Assembly: GCA_039933315.1 (NCBI GenBank) | Contig: JBDTOI010000060.1 | Span: 1 to 21,974 of the forward strand | Origin: DASXRU01 sp039933315 | GTDB taxonomy: Bacteria; Acidobacteriota; Blastocatellia; Pyrinomonadales; Pyrinomonadaceae | Reading direction: 5' to 3' | Length of the DNA: 21,974 nucleotides | In this document: positions 7,315 to 14,574 of the stretch, in pieces | Position numbering within the stretch: position 1 is the stretch's first letter | Layout of the letters: each line of letters starts with the position of its first letter | Position numbers and translations under genes: made by a program | Notes under the pieces: model-generated | Databases searched by the model: none | What the model was told of the DNA's origin: nothing | The model's input: only the letters and a program-made list of their open reading frames with translations

Positions 7315-7340
7315 CTTCATACAAAGGCTTCATACAAAGG
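7315..7340 (+). repeat. 13-bp tandem duplication carrying a Shine-Dalgarno
   Basis: CTTCATACAAAGG occurs twice head to tail (7315-7327 and 7328-7340). The second AAAGG lies nine bases before the TTG start of the TPR/sigma-54 regulator and is the likely ribosome-binding site; the first is a duplicate further upstream. Confidence 0.75.
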
Positions 7341-7349
7341 TACGACTGA

Positions 7350-10300
7350 TTGAATAAGAAGGAAAAACACTCCCTGCCCGGCATCGTAGACTTAGCGGAT
7401 GCTCGTGTGCGTTTGCGCTCCTCCACGCGTACGCCGGCGTCGCGTCAGGCGTTAATCGATGAAGTGGAGGTCGTGCGCGGTCTTCTCGATCAAGGGCTTT
7501 TTAACGAAGCCAGCTCGCGTCTAAATCCAGTCTTGAGTGCGGCCAAGAATGATCCTTCCATTCTGGCCCGCGCACGTTGCGCCCTTTCCACCTCCCTGGA
7601 GTTGCGCGGGCGGGTGCGCGAATCGCTCGAGGCAGTCGCCATGTACGAGGCGCCCGAAGCGCGCGCCAAACTCGATAGCGATACCATTGCCGGCCTCTGG
7701 GTCCAGCTCGGCATTGCGTACAACAACAACGGCGATCATCCGAAAGCAATAGCCCTTTTGAACGCCGCCCTGCGCGAAATCCCAGAGGAAACTAACGGTA
7801 CCACTGCCGGCGCTATTCAAGCCGCCATGGCTAGGGTCTACCGCAGTATCAGTGAATATCCCATCGCCCGCGACTATTCGCAGCGCGCGCTGGATAGCTT
7901 CCGAAAAACGGGTGACTGGCGCGGTTTGTCCGAGGCCTACTTTGGTATCGCCCTGGCCGATATGTTCGAAGGCCGCTACGAAGCAGCGCTGGAAAATTTC
8001 GAGCACGCCCTCAAGCTGGTCGGCGATCGTAAGGCTTCTTACCTGCTGGGTCGAATCTATTCCAATATGTCCGGCTCGTGCTGGTTCCTTAAGCGACCCC
8101 AGGAAGGCATTCGCTATCTGGAAAAGGCGATCGGCTACTACGAGAGGACCGAGCATAAGACCCACGCAGCGGACGGCTATAACAATCTCGGCATTAATCT
8201 GATCCTGACTGGCCAGTGGGACCGGGCCCAGGAGGCACTGGAGCGCGCGCTGGAGTTGGCTTCGCAGAGCGAGCGGAACGTCAAACTTCCGATGATGCTC
8301 GACTCGCTGGGCGAGCTGCTAATGCTTCGTGGTGAGCTGGAGGAATCAAAGTCTTATCTGGTGCGCGCCGTCAATCTCGCTACCGAACACGGTAACCGCT
8401 GGTACGCCGGGCAAGCACTGCGCACCCTCGGCCGCTGTTGCCTAGTAACCAGTGACAGCGCTGAAGCTCTCGAAAAGGGACAAAGTGCTCTCGCGCTGGC
8501 GGAACAGATCGGGGACCGGCAAGCGATTTGCGAATCACTTCTATTAATCGCCGAAGCCCACTTGGGATCAGGTGATCCCGATCAGTGCGCCACCAATCTG
8601 AAGAAGCTAAATGAACTGACAACTGATTCGGCAACCGATCTCGGCTTTGCTGGAGAAGCACAACGCCTGGCCGGGTTGCTGGCAATGGCCCAGACCGATC
8701 CGGCGCTGGCCGCGCAACATTTTGGGCGCAGTGTTTCCATCTTCGAGTTGCTGGGCGATCGCTATCGGGCCGCGCGCGCGCATTACGAACTGGGCCGCGC
8801 CTATATCGTGGCCCAACCGGAGCGGGCCGCTGAGCATCTCTCGCGCGCCACCAACACCTTCCGTCAACTGGGCGCGCGTATCGATCTTGATCGCGCTGAC
8901 CAGGCCATCGCCGGCCTCGATCGCAGCGCTCCCCAGGAGCAACACGAACGCTCTGCCTTGACCCAACTTCTGACGTTGCGCCTGGCAGAAGCCGTCGCGT
9001 CGCGCGAATTGCTGCTACGCGAGCTGGCGGCAGTGATCCGTCAGGAGACAGAAGCGCAGCTGGTCGCGATATTTGAACCCGGCGAAGAGAATAAGACTCG
9101 TGTTTTGGTGGCCCACGGGTGCACCAAAGAGGAAAGCGCCCGCCTTGCTGCCGAGATCGGATCGGTGAGCAGCGAAGCCGAACGCCAGCAACTGGCGAAA
9201 AAACGAAATGCGGCAATCATCCCTCTACGATCGACCAATGCGCCACCGGCAACTTTGTTTATCTCGCCGGCGGAGCTTGCGCATCTACCCGGGGGCATTT
9301 CGTTTGAGCCGCTGCTGCGTGTGGTGGAGTTAGGTATGGACGTCTGCGCCCTGCGCGCTCGCGCCCAAACCGGTCAGAGCCAGGACGAGCAAAGCGCGCT
9401 GGCGGGTACGAGCCTGATGCCAGGTTTCATCCACTCCAGTCCGGCGATGACTCGCCTCGTAGAAGAGGTGCACAAGATTCGCTCGTCTGACGTGACGGTA
9501 CTGGTGACTGGAGAATCCGGCACCGGCAAGGAATTGGTAGCGAGGGCCATACATGCGATTTCTTCGCGCCGCGACAAAGTTTTCGTTCCCTTCAACTGCA
9601 CCGCCGTCCCCAAGGAGCTTTCGGAAGGCTATCTGTTCGGCTACCGGCGCGGCGCTTTTACCGGGGCAGTGTCGGATTCCCCGGGCGTAATACGAACCGC
9701 CGCCGGGGGCACGCTGTTCCTGGATGAGATTGGCGACTTGCCCCTGGACGTCCAACCGAAACTCTTGCGCTTCCTCCAGGAAGGCGAGATCCAACCGCTG
9801 GGAGAGCAACGCCCGAGCAAAGTTGACGTGCGCATCATTGCGGCCACGAATACCGATCTTGAAGAGATGGTGGCCCAGGGACGTTTCCGGGAAGATCTTT
9901 ATTATCGCCTGAACGTTATCCGCCTGCGCGTGCCGCCATTGCGCGAGCGTCGTTCGGAAATTCCCACCATCGTCAATTACTACATCAACCACTACTCGGC
10001 GAAGTTTGGCCGTCGCGATGTGCAGATTACGCCGCCGGCAATCGACCTCTTAATGGTTTCAGATTGGCCCGGCAACGTGCGGCAACTCTGCAACGAAATC
10101 CAGCGCATAGTCGCGCGGGCGGAAGACGGCGCCGTACTGACGCCGGAGCAACTTTCGCCCGAACTGACGCAGATGTCGGCCCCGCATTCCTCCGCATCGG
10201 TATCTCAGATCGGAAGCATCTCGCCGGCTACAACTATGGAAAACGTCACCCTCGCAGATGCTTTGGGTGAAGTCGAACGGCGCATGATTGCCGATGCGAT

Positions 10301-10406
10301 GCGCCGCCACAACGGAAACATCTCGCGCGCCGCCCGCGAACTGGGCCTGACCCGCCGCGGCCTCTACCTCAAGCTCGAACGCCACGCCCTCAGCGCCAGC
10401 GCCTAA
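7350..10406 (+). CDS. TPR-containing sigma-54-dependent transcriptional activator
   Basis: A 1018-residue enhancer-binding protein that would use ATP hydrolysis to open sigma-54 RNA polymerase promoters. Residues about 35-530 are a long array of TPR helices (for example GRYEAALENFEHALKLVG), probably the sensory or protein-binding part. A GAF-like segment of uncertain identity follows (about 540-685). The AAA+ core has Walker A GESGTGKE (721-728), an intact GAFTGA loop (768-773) that contacts sigma-54, Walker B GTLFLDEIGDLP (787-798), FREDLYYRLNVI, and DWPGNVRQL. The C-terminus is a Fis-type helix-turn-helix (NISRAARELGLTRRGLYLKL). There is no receiver or FHA domain, so control by partner binding through the TPRs is inferred. 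Start is TTG at 7350 with AAAGG upstream. Likely targets are discussed with the promoter at 10734. Confidence 0.93.
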   Translation: MNKKEKHSLPGIVDLADARVRLRSSTRTPASRQALIDEVEVVRGLLDQGLFNEASSRLNPVLSAAKNDPSILARARCALSTSLELRGRVRESLEAVAMYEAPEARAKLDSDTIAGLWVQLGIAYNNNGDHPKAIALLNAALREIPEETNGTTAGAIQAAMARVYRSISEYPIARDYSQRALDSFRKTGDWRGLSEAYFGIALADMFEGRYEAALENFEHALKLVGDRKASYLLGRIYSNMSGSCWFLKRPQEGIRYLEKAIGYYERTEHKTHAADGYNNLGINLILTGQWDRAQEALERALELASQSERNVKLPMMLDSLGELLMLRGELEESKSYLVRAVNLATEHGNRWYAGQALRTLGRCCLVTSDSAEALEKGQSALALAEQIGDRQAICESLLLIAEAHLGSGDPDQCATNLKKLNELTTDSATDLGFAGEAQRLAGLLAMAQTDPALAAQHFGRSVSIFELLGDRYRAARAHYELGRAYIVAQPERAAEHLSRATNTFRQLGARIDLDRADQAIAGLDRSAPQEQHERSALTQLLTLRLAEAVASRELLLRELAAVIRQETEAQLVAIFEPGEENKTRVLVAHGCTKEESARLAAEIGSVSSEAERQQLAKKRNAAIIPLRSTNAPPATLFISPAELAHLPGGISFEPLLRVVELGMDVCALRARAQTGQSQDEQSALAGTSLMPGFIHSSPAMTRLVEEVHKIRSSDVTVLVTGESGTGKELVARAIHAISSRRDKVFVPFNCTAVPKELSEGYLFGYRRGAFTGAVSDSPGVIRTAAGGTLFLDEIGDLPLDVQPKLLRFLQEGEIQPLGEQRPSKVDVRIIAATNTDLEEMVAQGRFREDLYYRLNVIRLRVPPLRERRSEIPTIVNYYINHYSAKFGRRDVQITPPAIDLLMVSDWPGNVRQLCNEIQRIVARAEDGAVLTPEQLSPELTQMSAPHSSASVSQIGSISPATTMENVTLADALGEVERRMIADAMRRHNGNISRAARELGLTRRGLYLKLERHALSASA

Positions 10407-10460
10407 GCAATCCAACCGAATCGGCCTCTAGCTTGCTCCCACTCTGATCTAATGGCCTCT

Positions 10461-10499
10461 GGGCTCTGGGCTATGCACAATAACGGGCTCTGGGCTATG
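10461..10499 (+). repeat. 15-bp direct repeat
   Basis: GGGCTCTGGGCTATG occurs twice exactly (10461-10475 and 10485-10499), nine bases apart, in the 401-bp gap between the regulator and the protease gene. Purpose unknown. A weak 5-bp hairpin followed by a pyrimidine run (10535-10578) could end the regulator transcript, but the stem is too short to call a terminator. Confidence 0.6.
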
Positions 10500-10599
10500 T
10501 ATATCTGAGTGCCAGTGGATACCTGGTAATCAAATCACCTGTATCGGTGAGTCTGTGTCTTTTTCCTTTCTTTTTTCCACTATTCAATGCAAAACGGAT

Positions 10600-10628
10600 T
10601 ACTTGCTCGTGAGATTGATTAGCAAGTA
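10600..10628 (+). promoter_or_regulatory. Candidate enhancer site for the sigma-54 activator
   Basis: A perfect 8-bp inverted repeat, TACTTGCT then 13 bases then AGCAAGTA. It is centred about 146 bp upstream of the transcription start predicted from the -24/-12 element at 10734. Size, symmetry and distance fit a binding site for a dimeric Fis-type helix-turn-helix of an enhancer-binding protein such as the one encoded just upstream. This is inference from sequence and position; an 8-bp palindrome of this spacing can also arise by chance. Confidence 0.4.
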
Positions 10629-10733
10629 TCCAAGTTCTCGATTTTTTCCCCGTTTACAAAATTTTTGGCTAGGTAAGCCGTAACTCGCTGTTACTGCAAG
10701 CCTTTACTGTCGATGATGGCAGTGTTACTTCCG

Positions 10734-10749
10734 TGGCACGTCTATTGAA
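10734..10749 (+). promoter_or_regulatory. Candidate sigma-54 (-24/-12) promoter of the protease gene
   Basis: TGGCACG, four bases, TTGAA matches the sigma-54 consensus TGGCACG-N4-TTGC[AT] except for the C of the -12 GC, which is A. Predicted start of transcription is near 10760, giving a 48-base leader before the ATG at 10808. It lies directly downstream of a sigma-54 activator gene and of a palindromic candidate enhancer, which raises its likelihood. The change at -12 is in a position that usually matters, so activity is uncertain. Confidence 0.5.
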
Positions 10750-10807
10750 ATAGGAACAGCACAAGACGCCCGACAGATGTTTTTGAAATAGACGGAAGGA
10801 ACGCCCC

Positions 10808-13048
10808 ATGTTTCGAAGAATTACAGTCACTCTCAGCCTTCTCAGCCTGATCCTGGTCTCGATACTTCCCCTGACAACCTTTGCGGCCCCGACAAAACCA
10901 GCACAGGGTCAGGCGCGCAGACAAAAGAAGCAGGCGCCGGAATTCGATTCCACCAATAGCTCGGGCGCGACGGTGCGGGCGTTGATTCAAACCAAAGGTA
11001 CTCCTTCAGCGGCGCACGACGCAGCCTTGGCAAATGCGCGCGGACGCAAACGGTCGAGCCATAGCGAACTTAACCTGATTGTCGCGGATGTGCCTTTGAA
11101 TTCAATCGCAGCGCTCGCGTCGCGCAACGATATCGAATACGTGTCGCCGGACCGCCCGGTCAAAGCCGATGTAAATCTGATTACCGAATCCACCGGCGCC
11201 GACCAGGTGTTGGCAGGCTTCGCCGGCATGCCGGCCTTTGACGGTAAGGGTGTGACCATTGCGGTGCTCGACAGCGGCATCAGCGCGAATCATCCGGATC
11301 TTGTTCGCAAAGGGAAATCGCGAGTCATCGCCGCCGTTGATTTCAGTGGCAGCGCGAAACCAGGTGATGTCGACGGCCATGGCACCGGTGTGGCGAGTAT
11401 GGCCGCCGGCAGCGGCGCCGCCTCCAACGGCTATGAAGGCAACTATGCCGGCATGGCCCCCGGCGCAAACCTGATCGACGTGCGCGTGCTCGACGAGCAT
11501 GGAGTTGGCCGGACCAGCAACGTTCTGGCAGCCATCAACTGGGTAATCGCGAATCAAAAACAATACAACATTGGTGTCATCAACCTGAGCATGGGCACAC
11601 CGGTGCGCGAATCATTTCACCTCGATCCGCTGTGCAAGGCCGTTGCGGCTGCTGTGCGCGCGGGCATAGTGGTGGTGTGCAGCGCCGGCAACCAGGGCCG
11701 CACGAATGTGATAGTAGGCAACAACGCCGACGGCTCGCCGATTTATCAACTCGCTTACGGCACTATCAGCAGTCCTGCCAATAGCCCTTATGTGATCACA
11801 GTCGGCGCCACTGACGCACACGGCACCGTCGGCCGGTTTGATGACAGCGTGGCTGCCTTTTCTTCGAAGGGCCCGACGCGCTTTGATCACATGGCTAAAC
11901 CCGACCTCGTAGCTCCCGGACGTCGCGTCGTGGCGGCAATGTCACAGGAACCGAATACGAATCTGGCGAGCCAGTATCCCGAGCGCGTAGTGCAGCCGGT
12001 TTCCCCCGGAGCCTCGCCCTCCAGGTATTTCAATTACTCAGGCACTTCGTTCGCGGCGCCCGTGGTCTCCGGCACCGTGGCCCTAATGCTTGACGCAAAC
12101 AAATCCTTAACCCCGGCAATGGTCAAAGCAGTTTTGCTGCGCACGGCCCAAATGCTTCCCGGGTATAGCAACAAGGCACAGTCCATGGTTTCTCAGGGCG
12201 CGGGCGAGATAAACACCGCCGCAGCCGTCGAAATGGCTCGCGCTATCGTGCCGAATGCTGACCACCTCAAAGCAGGCGATCCGATGTTTCGTGGCAAACA
12301 GACGCTCAACTCACTGAGCAAATCCTTCGCCTTCGGCGGACAGAACGTTAAGGCAAGTTCCCGCGTTCTCTACGTCGATGGCATTCTCTTCGCCAACCAG
12401 CCGAGGCTGACAAATGGCATCATGCTCCGAGACGGCCTCGTCCTAAGCGGGGGCATGATGACGACCGATGGCATCCTGGTTGGCGACGGTATCCTCGTTG
12501 GTGACGGCATCCTCGTTGGTGACGGCATCCTGGTCGGCGACGGCATTCTGGTTGGCGACTCGGTTGTGCGTGACGGCCATCTGGTACTCAACGAAGGCAT
12601 CCTCGTCGGTGACCGTATTACCCTCAACGAGGGTATCCTGGTTGGCGACGGCATTCTGGTTGGCGATGGCATCCTGGTAGGTGACGGCATCCTGGTAGGT
12701 GACGGCATCCTGGTCGGCGACAGACTCATGCTGGGCGATGGCATCGTCAGCTCGAATGGCCATATCTACAAAGATGGCATTCTGGTTGGCGACGGCATCC
12801 TGGTCGGCGACGGCATCCTCGTCGGTGACGGCGTTGTCATGGGTGACGGAGTTGTGATGGGTGACGGCATCCTCGTCGGTGACGGAATTCTGGTTGGCGA
12901 CGGCATCCTGGTCGGCGACGGCATTCTCGTCGGCGATGGCATCCTGGTCGGCGATGGCATCCTCGTTGGTGACGGTATCCTGGTCAGCGATGGCATCCTG
13001 GTTACCGATGGCATTTTGGTCGGCGACGGCATTCTGGTCGGCGACTAA
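10808..13048 (+). CDS. Secreted subtilisin-like (S8) serine protease with GILVGD hexapeptide tail
   Basis: A 746-residue exported serine protease. Order: signal peptide (1-26, ending FAA); an I9-like propeptide (about 55-115); an S8 catalytic domain with Asp155 in AVLDSG, His191 in DGHGTGVASMA, oxyanion Asn295 in CSAGNQG and Ser414 in SGTSFAAPVVSG, so the triad is complete; a linker (about 470-524); then 37 consecutive six-residue units to the last residue (525-746), the final 32 regular and 22 of them exactly GILVGD. No membrane anchor or sorting signal follows the repeats. The ATG has GGAAGGA seven bases upstream. A terminator lies at 13081. The tail may form a beta-solenoid, bind cations through its aspartates, or attach the enzyme to a surface; none is established. 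Substrate unknown. Confidence 0.93.
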   Translation: MFRRITVTLSLLSLILVSILPLTTFAAPTKPAQGQARRQKKQAPEFDSTNSSGATVRALIQTKGTPSAAHDAALANARGRKRSSHSELNLIVADVPLNSIAALASRNDIEYVSPDRPVKADVNLITESTGADQVLAGFAGMPAFDGKGVTIAVLDSGISANHPDLVRKGKSRVIAAVDFSGSAKPGDVDGHGTGVASMAAGSGAASNGYEGNYAGMAPGANLIDVRVLDEHGVGRTSNVLAAINWVIANQKQYNIGVINLSMGTPVRESFHLDPLCKAVAAAVRAGIVVVCSAGNQGRTNVIVGNNADGSPIYQLAYGTISSPANSPYVITVGATDAHGTVGRFDDSVAAFSSKGPTRFDHMAKPDLVAPGRRVVAAMSQEPNTNLASQYPERVVQPVSPGASPSRYFNYSGTSFAAPVVSGTVALMLDANKSLTPAMVKAVLLRTAQMLPGYSNKAQSMVSQGAGEINTAAAVEMARAIVPNADHLKAGDPMFRGKQTLNSLSKSFAFGGQNVKASSRVLYVDGILFANQPRLTNGIMLRDGLVLSGGMMTTDGILVGDGILVGDGILVGDGILVGDGILVGDSVVRDGHLVLNEGILVGDRITLNEGILVGDGILVGDGILVGDGILVGDGILVGDRLMLGDGIVSSNGHIYKDGILVGDGILVGDGILVGDGVVMGDGVVMGDGILVGDGILVGDGILVGDGILVGDGILVGDGILVGDGILVSDGILVTDGILVGDGILVGD
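12380..13045 (+). repeat. 18-bp minisatellite encoding the hexapeptide tail
   Basis: Thirty-seven in-frame 18-bp units. The first five (12380-12469) are degenerate; from 12470 there are 32 units of the type GGCATCCTGGTCGGCGAC. Variant units (SVVRDG, HLVLNE, RITLNE, RLMLGD, GIVSSN, GHIYKD, two GVVMGD, GILVSD, GILVTD) break the array into blocks. Codons vary at silent positions between units while the protein stays nearly constant. Confidence 0.97.
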
Positions 13049-13080
13049 TCCTGCTCCCGTCTGATCTAAACCCGCTTACG

Positions 13081-13120
13081 GGTCGCAGTTTCAAATCAAT
13101 TGAAATTGCGGCCCCTTTTT
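13081..13120 (+). terminator. Intrinsic terminator of the protease gene
   Basis: A 14-bp stem (GGTCGCAGTTTCAA with TTGAAATTGCGGCC, including G-U pairs) and a 5-base loop are followed by CC and five T residues, 32 bases after the stop codon. Confidence 0.75.
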
Positions 13121-13149
13121 CTTCAACTGGCCTCTCTTTGAAGTTGGGG

Positions 13150-13250
13150 TTTCACGCAAAGGCGCTAAGCAAGGAAAATCAGAAGGCGCAAAGGGTTGAG
13201 TTATTCTTTGCGCCTTCCGTCTTTCTTTCTTAGCGCCTTTGCGCGAAAAG
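13150..13250. repeat. Palindromic intergenic repeat with GCAAAGGCGCTAAG arms
   Basis: Imperfect inverted arms of about 44 bp (13150-13193 and 13206-13250) with a 12-base centre. Each arm contains CGCAAAGGCGCTAAG at its outer end and AAGGCGCAAAG at its inner end. The transcript would fold into one long hairpin. Similar arms are, from memory, widespread between genes in environmental bacterial genomes. No gene in it. Confidence 0.75.
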
Positions 13251-13267
13251 ATTAGTTACCCAGGGAA

Positions 13268-13525
13268 ATGCCGTTGCACAAAAGGTCGTACGATCCTTAT
13301 CATGCTTTCCTTCGCGCAAGACGTGGTCAGCCATTGCGTTCAAAAAGTGGGATTGCCGGCAAACCCTACGGTGATTTTCCCTTCACGGTAAAGGCGGGAA
13401 AGATACAGCTTCAGGGGAGACAAGTCCGCGAGCACACACCGCCGATGGATCTGATTATTGACCACCTGTCGGGCGGCCGTTACACCTCGTGGTGGATCAA
13501 ACGGGAAAAGCCTGCAGTAAAGTAA
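13268..13525 (+). CDS. Hypothetical protein, 85 residues
   Basis: Not recognised. The product is basic, with no signal peptide or membrane segment; its second half (QVREHTPPMDLIIDHLSGG then RYTSWWIKREK) looks protein-like. The ATG at 13268 has AGGGA only two bases upstream, which is too close for a good ribosome-binding site. It lies between a palindromic repeat and the lipoprotein gene. It may be a short real gene, a remnant, or a chance frame. Confidence 0.35.
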   Translation: MPLHKRSYDPYHAFLRARRGQPLRSKSGIAGKPYGDFPFTVKAGKIQLQGRQVREHTPPMDLIIDHLSGGRYTSWWIKREKPAVK

Positions 13526-13664
13526 GAACATGGAGCTGCAGGTGAACGCGAATTGAAGCCAGACGCCGTTGCCGAAGACATCGAGCCGAATCCGGCTGCA
13601 GAGTCGATCAGGCTCGGCTCTCCCAACTACCAATCTTTATCAGGAAAGGAAAGAGAGGCTCACA

Positions 13665-14522
13665 ATTAGACGATCGCTGATCCTGGTTCTAGCTCTACTA
13701 CTGATTAGCAGTTGCTCGCCCGAGACCAGAAAGGCCCTGGGTGATCTGGCGGCCCTTAGGGACCAGCTAATCAAAGAATTCAAGCAAAAAGATGCAAACC
13801 TGTCCTTACTAAACTCTAATATCCTTAAGATCTCTTTCATTAATTCGGGTTTCAATGAACTAGGTGTGCAGCAGCAGTCAGAAAAGGCGAGACAGATCGC
13901 GTTTTTTGCAAAGGAGCACTATTCCTCCATAAACCGCGTCGACGAGATTTGGGTCTCCTTTGTTGTTTACCGAAATTACCTGATTTTCCATTACACCGAT
14001 AATCTGGCTACCTATCGTTTTCTTAAGAGCGAGCTGGGCACTTCAACCGTCAGCAGTGCGGGTTCTAAAAGAGCAATCGTAGTTTCGGATAACAGCCTTG
14101 CTGGCCGGAGAGACATTTATCTGGCAAAGAATCTGGAGGTTCATAGATCGGCACAAGGCGCGATAATGCTATTCGTCCACTGCAATATTGAAGGCAATCA
14201 AATGAAGCTCCCGGCAAATGTGGCTCTTGAGTTCTCAACTAGTTCCCGGAAGAAGATTTTTACGGACAATCCTGCGCTGAAGATCTCCGCCGGCAACCAA
14301 ACCTTATTTGCCGGACAGGCTAAGTTGACTGACACGATGGGAACAGAGGGCTCGATAACTCAAAATGTATCTGCAGACATTCCTTACACGCGATTTGCCA
14401 GACTTACTGAGGAAAATAATGTCACGATTCGTTTGGGACCAACGAGTTTCGAATTGAAAGAAGACCAGCGTCAAATACTGAAACAAATGAAACGCTGTGT
14501 AGAAGAATCCAAGTGTGATTAG
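13665..14522 (+). CDS. Putative lipoprotein of unknown function, probable ATT start
   Basis: Not recognised as a known family. From ATT 13665 the product is 285 residues with a classic lipoprotein signal: RRS, a leucine-rich core and the lipobox ISS-Cys with the modified Cys at residue 17. AGAGG lies six bases before the ATT. The only standard start in the open frame is TTG at 13569, which would put 48 residues before the Cys, too many for a normal signal. The mature part begins with a polar, probably helical segment (RDQLIKEFKQKD), then mixed sequence without known motifs and two Cys near the C-terminus. The gene is visibly richer in A and T than its neighbours, which fits transfer from elsewhere. 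The annotation is firm on export, open on function. Confidence 0.7.
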   Translation: MRRSLILVLALLLISSCSPETRKALGDLAALRDQLIKEFKQKDANLSLLNSNILKISFINSGFNELGVQQQSEKARQIAFFAKEHYSSINRVDEIWVSFVVYRNYLIFHYTDNLATYRFLKSELGTSTVSSAGSKRAIVVSDNSLAGRRDIYLAKNLEVHRSAQGAIMLFVHCNIEGNQMKLPANVALEFSTSSRKKIFTDNPALKISAGNQTLFAGQAKLTDTMGTEGSITQNVSADIPYTRFARLTEENNVTIRLGPTSFELKEDQRQILKQMKRCVEESKCD

Positions 14523-14574
14523 GAAACATTACGCTCACCTGCCCGGTAAAGCGGTCTGTCTGAATGGAGCAAGC

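Noticed and set aside
8380..9216. Minus-strand 278-codon frame inside the TPR regulator
   Set aside because: Arg/Pro-rich translation typical of the antisense of a GC-rich gene; the sense frame has clear TPR domains.
9330..9992. Minus-strand 220-codon frame opposite the AAA+ domain
   Set aside because: Lies opposite the Walker A, GAFTGA and Walker B coding sequence; shadow.
10535..10578. Intrinsic terminator after the TPR regulator
   Set aside because: The stem is only five base pairs (TCACC/GGTGA) and the T-rich run starts several bases later; too weak to call.
12370..13032. Minus-strand frames encoding MPSPTR repeats opposite the protease tail
   Set aside because: They are the antisense shadow of the 18-bp repeat; no start region, no signal and a clear gene on the other strand.
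12470..13045. CRISPR-like regular repetition
   Set aside because: Units are contiguous, 18 bp, in frame and without spacers; they encode protein.
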